64,000 nt of DNA from Bradyrhizobium hipponense (lineage in GTDB: Bacteria > Pseudomonadota > Alphaproteobacteria > Rhizobiales > Xanthobacteraceae). Positions 25,858-35,794 of this stretch are shown piece after piece. A program made the translations under genes and the position numbers. Location of the stretch: positions 92,645 through 156,644 of the forward strand of contig NZ_VSTH01000021.1 of NCBI RefSeq assembly GCF_008123965.1, written 5' to 3'. Every line of letters starts with the position of its first letter. The stretch's first letter is position 1. Below the pieces are notes generated by a model that was not told the DNA's origin, did no database searches, and saw nothing but the letters and a program-made list of their open reading frames with translations.

Positions 25858-26316
25858 TCAGTGGATAGAAGATTGCGTGCGATCGATCGAAGCCTGTCTC
25901 AGCAACGGAAGGCGGGGATCGGCTGCGCGGGCCGCTTCGATCGCGCGGTAGGCGAAATAGATCAGGTTGAAGGCCTGCGCATAATCCCGCTCGGTAAACT
26001 TGTTGGCTGCCTGGGTGACGATCGAGACGCAGTTTTCGAGGCCAGCATGCTGTGCCGCGTTGGCCTCGAGATAGGCAGAGAGCGAGCGCAGTGATTCTGC
26101 GATCATGTCTCCGATCATGTTTTCCGCAGCCTGATGTTCGAGCACCGGGTTCGGCATCGGGAAGTTGCCGGGCACGGTTCGGAACGGCTGCTCGAACGTT
26201 TGCGACTGCAGGCGCAAGAGCAGCGGCATCAAATTGCTGAGCAGCCCCACGAGCTGCTGAATGTCCGGGAAGTGGCGCTGTGACGCGGATGCAGCGGAGG
26301 GATTGGAATCCGACAT
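25858..26316 (-). CDS. Hypothetical helical protein, partner of repeat protein
   Basis: A 152-aa protein of no family known to me. It is predicted mostly helical. Residues 18-45 contain DIQQLVGLLSNLMPLLLRL followed by QSQ, which resembles the repeated helix of the upstream gene's product (DVxEVVRQxLPxxPQI...LQSQ). The C-terminal two thirds (AAENMIGDMIAESLRSLSAYL, DYAQAFNLIYFAYRAIEAA) form amphipathic helices with a conserved-looking single Cys (ENCVSIV). AAGGAG precedes the start. It sits between the Gly/Gln-rich repeat protein (80 bases upstream) and the S8 protease (20 bases downstream). No signal peptide is present. A scaffold, chaperone or protease adaptor is possible; the function is unknown. 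Confidence 0.85.
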   Translation of the reverse strand: MSDSNPSAASASQRHFPDIQQLVGLLSNLMPLLLRLQSQTFEQPFRTVPGNFPMPNPVLEHQAAENMIGDMIAESLRSLSAYLEANAAQHAGLENCVSIVTQAANKFTERDYAQAFNLIYFAYRAIEAARAADPRLPLLRQASIDRTQSSIH

Positions 26317-26396
26317 GAGGGCTCTCCTTCGGAGGAAGCATGCGCAACGGCAGGCGCGACCGCCGCTTTGGGCGGCGGTCGCGCGTTACCGCGCGG

Positions 26397-27155
26397 TCAG
26401 ATCATCCGCTGCTGGCCGTAGGCCTGAAGGTTGCCGATGACCTGGGGAATGACGCCGATCAGCTGGCGGGTGATGTCGGCGACATCTTGCTGCGTAAGTT
26501 GTCGCTGCTGGCCAAAGCCCGTCGGACCGCCGAATGCCGCCTGGAACTGCGGCGCACCGAACTGTGTACCCCACATCTGCGCTGGCTGAGTCTGCGTGGG
26601 ATAGCCGAGACCGAATTGACCAGGGCCTCCGAATTGACCCTGACCGAGACCGCCGTGCATGGCCGAATGCTGCATTTGGGGCTGGCTCTGCAGCATTCCC
26701 ACGATCTGCGGCACGATGGGCAGGATCTGCCGCACGACCTCGCTCACGTCTTGCGGACTTAGCTGCCGCGGCGCTTGGCCGTAAGCCGCATAGCCCATTC
26801 CTGCGAACGGAGTCTGAGCTTGCGCGAGAATTTGAGGCAGCGCCGGTACCAATTGCCGCACGACCTCATTCACGTCCTGTGGCGAAAGCTGGCGCTGCTG
26901 GCCGCCCCAGGGCTGCTGACCCCAGCCCATTTGCCCGCCCCAGCCGGGGCCATATCCAGACGCGCCAAAGGTCGGCTGACCGCCGAACTGCCCGTATTGC
27001 TGTCCATAGGCCGCCTGGCCCAATCCAAGACCGCCTCCTCCATACTGTTGGCCGCCTTGCGAACCGAATGCTCCCGATCCCCATTGTTGCGGACCGAACT
27101 GTCCGAATGGTGAACCATGCGCGAGGTTCTGTTGCAGGGTATCATAATACGTCAT
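26397..27155 (-). CDS. Gly/Gln-rich low-complexity protein with three QDV helix repeats
   Basis: A 252-aa protein of no recognised family. Residues 1-87 are rich in Gly, Gln, Tyr, Phe and Trp (blocks such as GQFGPQQWGSG and GWGGQMGWGQQPWGGQQ). Three copies of a helix follow: RQLSPQDVNEVVRQLVPALP from 88, RQLSPQDVSEVVRQILPIVP from 130, and RQLTQQDVADITRQLIGVIP from 218. Low-complexity linkers separate them. A strong AAGGAGG precedes the start, and there is no signal peptide. The composition resembles condensate-forming or fibre-forming proteins, and the repeated helices could be oligomerisation or recognition modules. It is first in an operon with the 152-aa protein and the S8 protease. Confidence 0.88.
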   Translation of the reverse strand: MTYYDTLQQNLAHGSPFGQFGPQQWGSGAFGSQGGQQYGGGGLGLGQAAYGQQYGQFGGQPTFGASGYGPGWGGQMGWGQQPWGGQQRQLSPQDVNEVVRQLVPALPQILAQAQTPFAGMGYAAYGQAPRQLSPQDVSEVVRQILPIVPQIVGMLQSQPQMQHSAMHGGLGQGQFGGPGQFGLGYPTQTQPAQMWGTQFGAPQFQAAFGGPTGFGQQRQLTQQDVADITRQLIGVIPQVIGNLQAYGQQRMI

Positions 27156-27689
27156 CGCTTGGCCTCCTTGCGATGGTTGGTGCCCTCAGCCCAAAATCCT
27201 GCCAAGGCCGGTCGCATGCGCGCCCCCTTCGCGGGCAATAGCGCTTCGTCACGCCGGTGCGACGGCGTTGGACCTTCAAGTTCATATGCTTGGCACGGAA
27301 GTCTCAGCCGCAAGCAATGTCGCCCGCCTAGAAGGCGCAAGTTGCGTCCCCTCAAGGTGACAAGCCGACGGTAAAATGTTCTAGAGCGGCAAAATGATAG
27401 CCGTCGAGAGATATGGGAGCGGATTGTCCTCGCTGGCATGGTGGCCAGCCATTTATTTTTTATGTCCTACGTCCGCTCAAACGCTCGGCAATTACGCGGG
27501 TCTCCCCAGTTCTGCAATGAGCAGAGACGCGAAAAACGTACTAACGGCGAAATAGTTTCGCGAAAGCGCGGCGATATTTTGGCGGCAATCAACTTTCGCA
27601 AAAACTTCAAGCCGCGCGGATTTTCGTCAGCACTCTTTGCCTGGTCAGCGAGCCTTCCGATGTGCATCCGTGTCAGCTTCAGCGAAATG
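27156..27689. promoter_or_regulatory. Upstream region of the repeat-protein/protease operon
   Basis: More than 500 bases with no supported gene between the M48 gene and the Gly/Gln-rich protein, both on the minus strand. AAGGAGG lies at its left edge. I found no convincing promoter consensus. An open frame at 27152-27439 (minus) lacks family features and is not called. Confidence 0.5.
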
Positions 27690-28733
27690 CTAATGAGCGA
27701 GGTTGAGCAATGTGCCGACGCGCTCGGAGGTCGCGGGATGGCTGCGAAGCAAGCGCATCGGATCATGCCCGAATGCGGACGTGCGGCTTGGTGCAGAGCC
27801 GGTGTGATGGCGCTCCAGCTTGTCGAGTGCGGCGATGAGCGCGCGCGAGTCGCCGGTCAGTTCGAGCGCCGTTGCATCTGCATCCAGTTCGCGAACGCGC
27901 GACAGAGCAAGTCCGAGGAGCTGGCCGAGCGTTGGCGCTGCGCTCAGCAGCATCGCCAATGGCCGGCTTGATGTCATGCCACCGTGATGATGGCTGGTTC
28001 GCAGCAGCGCGAGACCAGCGAGCGAGGTCCAATCGATCGCGCGTCGCAGCGCCGTCGCCCAGCCCATCGTCCAGGCGTCATTGTTGCGGATATGAGCGAC
28101 TTCATGGGCCAATATCCCGGCAATTTCGTCGCGCGTCATGCCGCGTAGCAGGCCTTCGGTCAACACGATGGCACTGCGTTCCGGTCCGCCGAGTGCATAG
28201 GCATTCATATCGCGCGGTGCCGGCAGACAATAGAGATCCGGAAATCGCACCAGCCCGGCGCGGCTGCAAACTTTTGTCAGAATGGCGAACAGCTCCGGCA
28301 GCTCGGCAACGGACAGCAGGCGGGCGCCGAACCAGCGATACACGTTCTCGCGTGAGATGACCGTTTCGTCGGGACGGGGCGCGCTTCCCAACAGCGCCCG
28401 TTGCATGCCCTCGGCTCCGCCGACGCTCCAGCCGCAGACGGCGAGCAGCAATGTCATGGCAAGGATCGCCAATTGAGATGATTGATGGTTCGCAGCCTGA
28501 TGGACGTGCCGCCGATGCCGCCAACGCCACTGGTCTCGCGAGCTCAGCTCGACACGGCATCGCAGGAAGAGGCCTGCCTCTCCCGACGGCCAGTGGATCT
28601 CCACGGTGAGGGTAGGGCCGCACCGTAAAACGCGCAGCATCTCTCGCGGCGCATGTCGCACCAGAGCGAACGAAACGCTCGGCGTAAGGCCGGCAATGAC
28701 ATCTTGGCCGTGCCGATCACCACGCAACGCCAT
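27690..28733 (-). CDS. M48-family zinc metalloprotease, membrane-anchored
   Basis: About 347 aa. The zinc-binding catalytic motif is HEVAH in GILAHEVAHIRNND (about residues 210-214 from this start). The third ligand is the Glu of RVRELDADATAL, and NAYALGG and SAIVLTEGLL precede it, as in M48B HtpX/Ste24-type proteases. A hydrophobic segment (LAILAMTLLLAVCGWSVG) lies before the catalytic domain. An Arg/His-rich stretch precedes that. The start is uncertain: this ATG or a TTG 16 codons earlier, neither with a clear ribosome-binding site. It is on the same strand as the S8 protease operon, 534 bases upstream, and may belong to the same functional group (inference). Confidence 0.85.
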   Translation of the reverse strand: MALRGDRHGQDVIAGLTPSVSFALVRHAPREMLRVLRCGPTLTVEIHWPSGEAGLFLRCRVELSSRDQWRWRHRRHVHQAANHQSSQLAILAMTLLLAVCGWSVGGAEGMQRALLGSAPRPDETVISRENVYRWFGARLLSVAELPELFAILTKVCSRAGLVRFPDLYCLPAPRDMNAYALGGPERSAIVLTEGLLRGMTRDEIAGILAHEVAHIRNNDAWTMGWATALRRAIDWTSLAGLALLRTSHHHGGMTSSRPLAMLLSAAPTLGQLLGLALSRVRELDADATALELTGDSRALIAALDKLERHHTGSAPSRTSAFGHDPMRLLRSHPATSERVGTLLNLAH

Positions 28734-29030
28734 CGGGCTTACGCTAGCGTGAATCACCCCTGTCCCCCCGTGCGCTTTCAAAGCGAAGAGTTACGGATAT
28801 CCCGGTGTCTTGTCATGCGAGTTTCATGCCTTGGACACAGAAAAGTCCCGGTATCCACACGGGGGGCGTCCGATCCGCTTCGGTGTAAGCCGTCGGGATG
28901 AGACCTCAGGAACCGGGTTCTATTCAAGCTAAACGAAGGTTTGGTCCGATAATGCTTTATCGGCGCTCCATGGCGGAGACGACAGATGTGAGCGTCGGTT
29001 GCAGTCGAGACAGCCAGGTATGTTGCTTCT
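28734..29030. other. Intergenic stretch, no gene seen
   Basis: About 300 bases between the M48 gene and the GH1-derived remnant. No supported gene, terminator or RNA was recognised. It contains the sequence upstream of the remnant's translation start. Confidence 0.4.
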
Positions 29031-29342
29031 CAAATCGACCGGAACTCGTCATTGCGGCGGCCGAATCGATGGAATTGGAGCAGTACCAATGCTGGACAAG
29101 TTCTTGCGTCGCCAGTTCGCGAAGATCGCAGCGCTATCCGCAGCTGGGATGGCACGTCCTCTGGAGGTCGAGGCGAGGCCGGCGTCTACACCGGTCAGGC
29201 CCTGAAGGGTGAGAAGCCGGCCGATCTGCCGGTCATGCAATCCACGGCACTTCAACTCACTGTCAACCTCAAGAGCGCCAACACGCTCGGCGCAAGCGTG
29301 CCGACGGCGCTGCTTGCGCGCGCCAATGAAGTCATCGAATAG
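29031..29342 (+). pseudogene. Chimeric remnant: GH1 beta-glucosidase N-terminus joined to ABC-binding-protein C-terminus
   Basis: From about 29031 to 29175 the DNA matches the leader and Tat signal of the intact GH1 gene (30370-30520). The product would read MLDKFLRRQFAKIAALSAAG, against MSDKVSRRQFAKIAGLSAAG in the intact copy. Around 29170-29180 it switches to another frame coding GVYTGQALKGEKPADLPV ... VNLKSANTLG ... LLARANEVIE, stop. This is the C-terminal signature of the ABC_sub_bind (COG2984-like) substrate-binding family. The two parts are out of frame, so no fusion protein is made. The repeat listed at 29326-29484 begins in its last codons. Confidence 0.82.
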
Positions 29343-29484
29343 AGCACCTATGGCCCGGGGTGTGGGCCCACGCAGTGCAGTCACGTGTCCGGATGCGGAG
29401 CGAGACGGGATTTCATAGCTTAGGCAGCGATCGACGTGGTCACCGGCGCCGGAGCTTTTGCAACCAAGGCCGCTGCTGGGGGCT
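29326..29484. repeat. Long dispersed repeat, copy B (partner at 6516-6690)
   Basis: Starts within the ABC-binding-protein tail ('aatgaagtcatcgaata') and continues about 160 bases with matching blocks to 6516-6690, ending near 'caaccaaggccgctgctggg'. One frame reads GARRDFIA, which resembles the start of an ABC_sub_bind precursor (MRRRxFIA), and later AIDVVTGAGAFATKAAAG. Copy B may therefore contain scraps of a second such gene; that part is tentative. Confidence 0.65.
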
Positions 29485-29804
29485 GTCTCGTTGGCAGCCT
29501 CTTTCATGTCGAATCTCGGCCCTCTCTGACCCTCAACTCTTCAAGTCAATCGTGGCTGCCACCTGGGTTTGATCCGGATTGAGTTCAGCAGCGTTGCAGC
29601 GGCGATCATCGGCAGGATGCCAGCGAGGCTGAGCGCATTGCTGACCTGAGAACGCTTTCCGCCTGAGGTCAGCTTGTGCCGCCGTAAAGCGGACATTTGG
29701 CGCGGACATTCAAAAATTGCTAGGCTCGCATTCCAGAAAAGCAGCAATCCATTCTGGTCGGCGCTGCAAGCGTTGGCATTGCTCACACATGACTGGAGAG
29801 TGAA
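29485..29804. other. Intergenic stretch before the cupin gene
   Basis: About 320 bases with no supported gene. It must contain the cupin promoter. A frame on the minus strand (ALSLAGILPMIAAATLLN) is hydrophobic, but it has no start signal or family. Confidence 0.4.
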
Positions 29805-30269
29805 GTGGAAGCTCAGACCAAAGCGCAAGGATACGTGCTGGGCGCAGCCGAGGGCGAACATCTCGTTCACTACCGCAATCCCGGCAATATTTTCATCAAG
29901 GTTGATCCCGTCAAAGGTTCCAACAAAATGGCCTGCGGCACCCAGCAGGTACCCACAGGCGCCGGCATTCCGATCCACAGACACTTTGACACGGACGAAG
30001 CTTTTTACGTTCTGGATGGAAGCGGAACGTTCATATTGAACGACGTCCATCACCCCTTCGAGAAGGGTGGGACGATATTCATCCCAAAGAATTCGTGGCA
30101 CGGGTTCGCGAACCCGGACAGTGAGCTGCTGCTGCTTTGGATTGTCACGCCCACCGGTCTGGATGCGTTTTTCCGCGAAACCTGCAGTCCGCCCGCCCTG
30201 CCGCCAAAGCAGCTGAGCCGAGAGCAGGTCAACCAGATCGCTCGCAAATATGGCACCGAGTATAGATGA
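29805..30269 (+). CDS. Cupin-domain protein
   Basis: A 154-aa single-domain cupin. Motif 1 is GIPIHRHFDTDEAFYVLDGSG, with His-His-Glu metal ligands, and motif 2 is KGGTIFIPKNSWHGFANPDSE, with the last His ligand. The C-terminus LPPKQLSREQVNQIARKYGTEYR is an ordinary helical tail. No signal peptide is present. Such cupins are often metal-dependent oxygenases, isomerases or sugar-binding proteins; this one precedes a Tat-exported beta-glucosidase by 147 bases on the same strand. A truncated duplicate about 95% identical at DNA level lies at 23.4-23.6 kb. Confidence 0.9.
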   Translation: MEAQTKAQGYVLGAAEGEHLVHYRNPGNIFIKVDPVKGSNKMACGTQQVPTGAGIPIHRHFDTDEAFYVLDGSGTFILNDVHHPFEKGGTIFIPKNSWHGFANPDSELLLLWIVTPTGLDAFFRETCSPPALPPKQLSREQVNQIARKYGTEYR

Positions 30270-30416
30270 CCGGGGGCCGCACCCTCATCCACAAGGGCAG
30301 AGAAAGAGCGGCGTAGCGCGACTTGCAATTCTGCATCCGCAGTTCCAACGACCCCGCTTTTCAAACGGCTTCTGACCCGCCATTGTGCCGGCAACTATCC
30401 CATTGGAGCAGCATCA

Positions 30417-31880
30417 ATGTCGGACAAGGTCTCGCGTCGCCAGTTCGCGAAAATCGCGGGATTGTCCGCCGCCGGGATAGCCAGCCCCCTCGAAATGGCG
30501 GACGCCAAGCCGGCGGCGGCGCCGCGCAGCGCCAGCGCCTTTCCTACCGGCTTTGTCTGGGGCACGGCGACGTCCTCCTATCAGATCGAGGGTGCGGTCA
30601 ACGAGGACGGGCGAGGGGCGTCGATCTGGGACAAGTTCGTCCGCATTCCCGGCAAGATCGAGGACGGCACCACAGGCGATCGCGCCAACGAGCATTATCA
30701 CCGCTACAAGGATGACATCGCGCTCATCCGCGACCTCGACTGCAAGGCCTATCGCTTCTCGGTCGCCTGGCCGCGGGTGTTTCCGGACGGCGACGGCAAG
30801 CCGAATCCGAAGGGGCTCGATTTCTACAATCGCCTGGTCGACGAGATCCTGAAGAACGGCATCGAGCCGTGGCTGACGCTCTATCATTGGGACCTGCCTC
30901 AATCGCTCCAGGACCGCTTTGGCGGCTGGCGCTCGACCGAGACCTGCAAGATCTTTGGCGACTACGCGGCCTATGTCGCCGAACATCTGACCGATCGCGT
31001 CAAGAACGTGTTCACGCTGAACGAGAGCGGCCGCTTCGTCTATTTCGGTTATGGCATCGGCATCGACGCGCCGGGCCTGACGCTGCCGCGAGCCGAGGTC
31101 AACCAGATCAGGCACAACAGCGCGCTCGCGCACGGGCTCGCGGTGCAGGCGGTGCGCGCCCATGGCCGCCGCGGCACGAAGGTGGGGCCGGCCGAGAACA
31201 TCGATGCCTGCGCGCCCGCAATCGACACGCCCGAGAACGTCCGTGCCGCCGAGATCGCTCTGCGCGAGATGAACGCCGGCTATCTCAACGTCATCATGGA
31301 GGGGCGGTATACCGACGCCTTCCTGCAATTCGCCGGGCGTGATGCGCCGAAATACACTGACGCGGAATTGAAGATCATCTCCTCGCCGGTCGATTTCCTC
31401 GGCCTCAACATCTACGCGCCACAGAACTACGTCGTGGCCTCCGACCAGGGCGCGGGTTTCATGCCGCTGCCGATCCCCAAATCGTTCCCACACATGAATT
31501 CGGACTGGCTGCGCGTCGGCCCCGAGACGCTCTACTGGGTGCCGAAGCTGGCTGCAAAGATCTGGAAGACGGATGCGATCTATATCAGCGAGAACGGCAC
31601 TTCCGGTGAGGACAACGTCACGCCCGACGGCAAGATCTACGACACCGACCGCATCATGTACCTGCGCAACTACCTCGCGCAGCTCCAGCGCGCGACGGAG
31701 GAGGGCGTGCCGGTGCGCGGCTATTTCCTCTGGAGCCTGATGGACAATTTTGAGTGGGTGTTCGGGCTGGGCAAGCGTTTCGGCCTCTATCACGTCAATT
31801 TCGACACCCAGGTCCGCACCCCAAAACTCAGCGCCAGCTTCTACCGTAACGTGATCGCGAAGAACGCGGCGGGGGTCTAG
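30417..31880 (+). CDS. Glycoside hydrolase family 1 beta-glucosidase, Tat-exported
   Basis: A 487-aa GH1 enzyme. The N-terminus SRRQFAKIAGLSAAG is a twin-arginine (Tat) signal, implying export of the folded enzyme to the periplasm. The acid/base Glu203 lies in NVFTLNESGRF, where the usual Pro after NE is Ser, and the nucleophile Glu392 is in AIYISENGTSG. WDLPQSLQDRFGGW and GYFLWSLMDNFEWVFGLGKRF are further family blocks. The barrel starts at FPTGFVWGTATSSYQIEGA. Likely substrates are beta-glucosides such as cellobiose or plant phenolic glucosides. GGAG lies ten bases before the start. The signal-peptide region is duplicated in a remnant at 29.0-29.2 kb. Confidence 0.95.
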   Translation: MSDKVSRRQFAKIAGLSAAGIASPLEMADAKPAAAPRSASAFPTGFVWGTATSSYQIEGAVNEDGRGASIWDKFVRIPGKIEDGTTGDRANEHYHRYKDDIALIRDLDCKAYRFSVAWPRVFPDGDGKPNPKGLDFYNRLVDEILKNGIEPWLTLYHWDLPQSLQDRFGGWRSTETCKIFGDYAAYVAEHLTDRVKNVFTLNESGRFVYFGYGIGIDAPGLTLPRAEVNQIRHNSALAHGLAVQAVRAHGRRGTKVGPAENIDACAPAIDTPENVRAAEIALREMNAGYLNVIMEGRYTDAFLQFAGRDAPKYTDAELKIISSPVDFLGLNIYAPQNYVVASDQGAGFMPLPIPKSFPHMNSDWLRVGPETLYWVPKLAAKIWKTDAIYISENGTSGEDNVTPDGKIYDTDRIMYLRNYLAQLQRATEEGVPVRGYFLWSLMDNFEWVFGLGKRFGLYHVNFDTQVRTPKLSASFYRNVIAKNAAGV

Positions 31881-31954
31881 CGAACCTCCTCTTCGCCTCT
31901 CCCCGTCAGAACCAGGGCTATCGCATATGCCTTTGGGCCGGCCTCAGCGCGCGC

Positions 31955-32086
31955 CTCGTCCTTCGAGACGACCGCTCCGCAGTCTCCTCACGATGAGGCT
32001 AAGCGGCATCGGCGCCCTTTGAAACGGCTACCGCCGACTCAATCCTCATCCTGAGGGCCCGCCTCAAGGCGGGCGTCTCGAAGGAT
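31955..32086. repeat. Pair of REP-like palindromic elements in opposite orientation
   Basis: Element one (31955-31998, 'cctcgtccttcgagacg ... acgatgagg') and element two (32044-32086, 'cctcatcctgaggg ... gtctcgaaggat') are inverted relative to each other, 45 bases apart. They match the common Rhizobiales type built on CCTCATCCTGAGG and CTCGAAGGAT (recognised from memory). The rest of 31881-32448 holds no gene; the HU promoter must lie at its right end. Confidence 0.8.
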
Positions 32087-32448
32087 CGGCCATAACAACA
32101 TCAGCCCATATACGATCATCCCGCCTTCAGAACGGGGAGACGGAAAGCGGCTAAGGTGCGATCCAGCCTTTATTTTCCAGGGTGAATCGCGACCCGCCTC
32201 GCACAAAGGGGCCGGTCATCGCTTGTCGAAAGCATCGAATCAGCTTTAGCAAGCGGCTTGCGGGCCTTTGAAACAAGGCAAAAATCGCTGCCCCAGGTCG
32301 CTTCCGCTCAGGAAGTGGCTAAAATGCAGGGTTTTTTGCCACAGGGGGCCAGAAAAGCCCGTAAAACCGCGACAAAACTGTGCAGAAGGCTCTAGTGCCT
32401 TCAACGGTTGGTCTAGTATGCAACCGGCAACGAATCAGAGGAGACACG

Positions 32449-32751
32449 ATGCCAACCCAAATGTCCAAATCGCAGCTGATCGAAAAGATTGCGACCGCCA
32501 CCGAGCTTTCCAAGCGCGACGTCAAGAGCGTCATGGAGACGCTGACCGATGTCGGCCACAAGGAGCTCAAGAAGAACGGCCTCTTCCTGGTGCCGGGCTT
32601 CGCCAAGTTCGTGGTCATCAAGAAGCCCGCGACCAAGGCGCGCAAGGGCACCAACCCGTTCACGGGTGAAGAGATGATGTTCAAGGCCAAGCCGGCCCGG
32701 AAGATCGTCCGCGCCCGCCCGGTCAAGGCCGCCAAGGACGCCGTGTCCTGA
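32449..32751 (+). CDS. HU-family DNA-binding protein
   Basis: A 100-aa histone-like protein. It has the HU fold: helices SKSQLIEKIATATELSKRDV and a beta arm around FVVIKKPATKARKGTNPFTGEE. The arm sequence KARKGTNPFTGE corresponds to the usual RxGRNPxTGE. A basic C-terminal tail (AKPARKIVRARPVKAAKDA) extends past the normal 90 aa, so it is closer to the alphaproteobacterial HU-like group with Lys/Ala tails. It should bend or coat DNA. AGGAG lies eight bases before ATG, and a strong terminator follows ten bases after the stop. Confidence 0.93.
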   Translation: MPTQMSKSQLIEKIATATELSKRDVKSVMETLTDVGHKELKKNGLFLVPGFAKFVVIKKPATKARKGTNPFTGEEMMFKAKPARKIVRARPVKAAKDAVS

Positions 32752-32760
32752 TCAAGCAAA

Positions 32761-32786
32761 GGCCCCCTCGCACGAGGGGGCCTTTT
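32761..32786 (+). terminator. Rho-independent terminator of the HU gene
   Basis: GGCCCCCTCG-CA-CGAGGGGGCC forms a perfect 10-bp stem (32761-32782) followed by TTTT. The gene to its right runs the other way, so it may act on both strands. Confidence 0.93.
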
Positions 32787-32821
32787 ATGTTGGGTGACCG
32801 CGAGGGCTGAGACGGAGGGGA

Positions 32822-32977
32822 TCAGCCCTTGCGGCGCTTCACCCGCACCGGTATCGGCTGAAGCCGCGGCTCGGGTGCCGCCAGCGCATCCCGGACCTGG
32901 TCGAGCGCGCGGTCGAGCAATCGGCGCAGACGCTGCGCATTCCGGGATTTCTTTGCTCTTTCCAACAGTTTTGTCAT
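32822..32977 (-). CDS. Small basic protein downstream of lon
   Basis: A 51-aa product starting MTKLLERAKKSRNAQRLRRL and ending PIPVRVKRRKG. GGAG lies eight bases before the ATG, and the start is five bases after the lon stop, so it is probably the last gene of the hsp20-lon operon. It is strongly basic with an amphipathic Arg/Leu helix. No family is recognised. It might bind nucleic acid or Lon itself (inference). It ends close to the HU terminator. Confidence 0.65.
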   Translation of the reverse strand: MTKLLERAKKSRNAQRLRRLLDRALDQVRDALAAPEPRLQPIPVRVKRRKG

Positions 32978-32982
32978 TGCCT

Positions 32983-35364
<2,382 letters not shown>

Positions 35365-35372
35365 GATCGACC

Positions 35373-35756
35373 TCAGGATTTGGCGAGGCGCAGTGCGACG
35401 CAGCCGTCCATCACGAAGCGGCTGATGGCGTAGCGGCCGAGGGGAAGCGCGATGCGCCGCTCGAAGCGGCCCTGCGGCAGCTCGAGCCGGTGAATGCGGG
35501 CGTTGCGAAGCTCGGGCGGGAGCGTGCGCTGGCCGGAGATGACGAGCGCGCCGTCATGGATCACCGTCTCGACATTGTCGGGACTGACGCCGGGAAGGGC
35601 AACCAGGATCAGCAGCTCCTGCTCGGTCTCGAGCACGTCGATCGGGGGTTCCCAGCAGGCTTCCTGGCGGCCGAATTGCTGGCGCAGCCGGTCGGCGCGG
35701 GTCAGCGAGTCCAGGGCTTCGGACAGCATCCAGTCGAGGGGATTTTTGGGTTGCAT
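35373..35756 (-). CDS. Hsp20/alpha-crystallin small heat-shock protein
   Basis: A 127-aa small heat-shock protein. The alpha-crystallin domain shows PPIDVLETEQELLILVALPG, VSPDNVETVIHDGALVISG and FERRIALPLGRY, the latter being the conserved strand region. The usual C-terminal IxI motif is not obvious. It holds unfolding proteins for refolding or degradation. It is followed eight bases later by lon, a sensible chaperone-protease pairing. A sigma32-type promoter sits about 40 bases upstream. Confidence 0.9.
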   Translation of the reverse strand: MQPKNPLDWMLSEALDSLTRADRLRQQFGRQEACWEPPIDVLETEQELLILVALPGVSPDNVETVIHDGALVISGQRTLPPELRNARIHRLELPQGRFERRIALPLGRYAISRFVMDGCVALRLAKS

Positions 35757-35794
35757 GGCAAACTCGGGGAAGGCGCTGCGATTGGAGAAAAATC

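Noticed and set aside
26397..27155. Idea that the Gly/Gln-rich protein is a secreted pilin or silk-like surface protein
   Set aside because: No signal peptide or export motif; the partner and protease also lack signals.
27152..27439. 95-aa minus-strand frame upstream of the QDV-repeat protein
   Set aside because: Arg-rich shadow-like composition, no ribosome-binding site, would overlap the real start of the repeat protein.
29541..30101. 186-aa minus-strand frame
   Set aside because: Mostly antisense of the cupin gene; the hydrophobic tail lacks a start or family.
30414..31793. 459-aa minus-strand frame
   Set aside because: Antisense of the GH1 gene; no recognisable domain.
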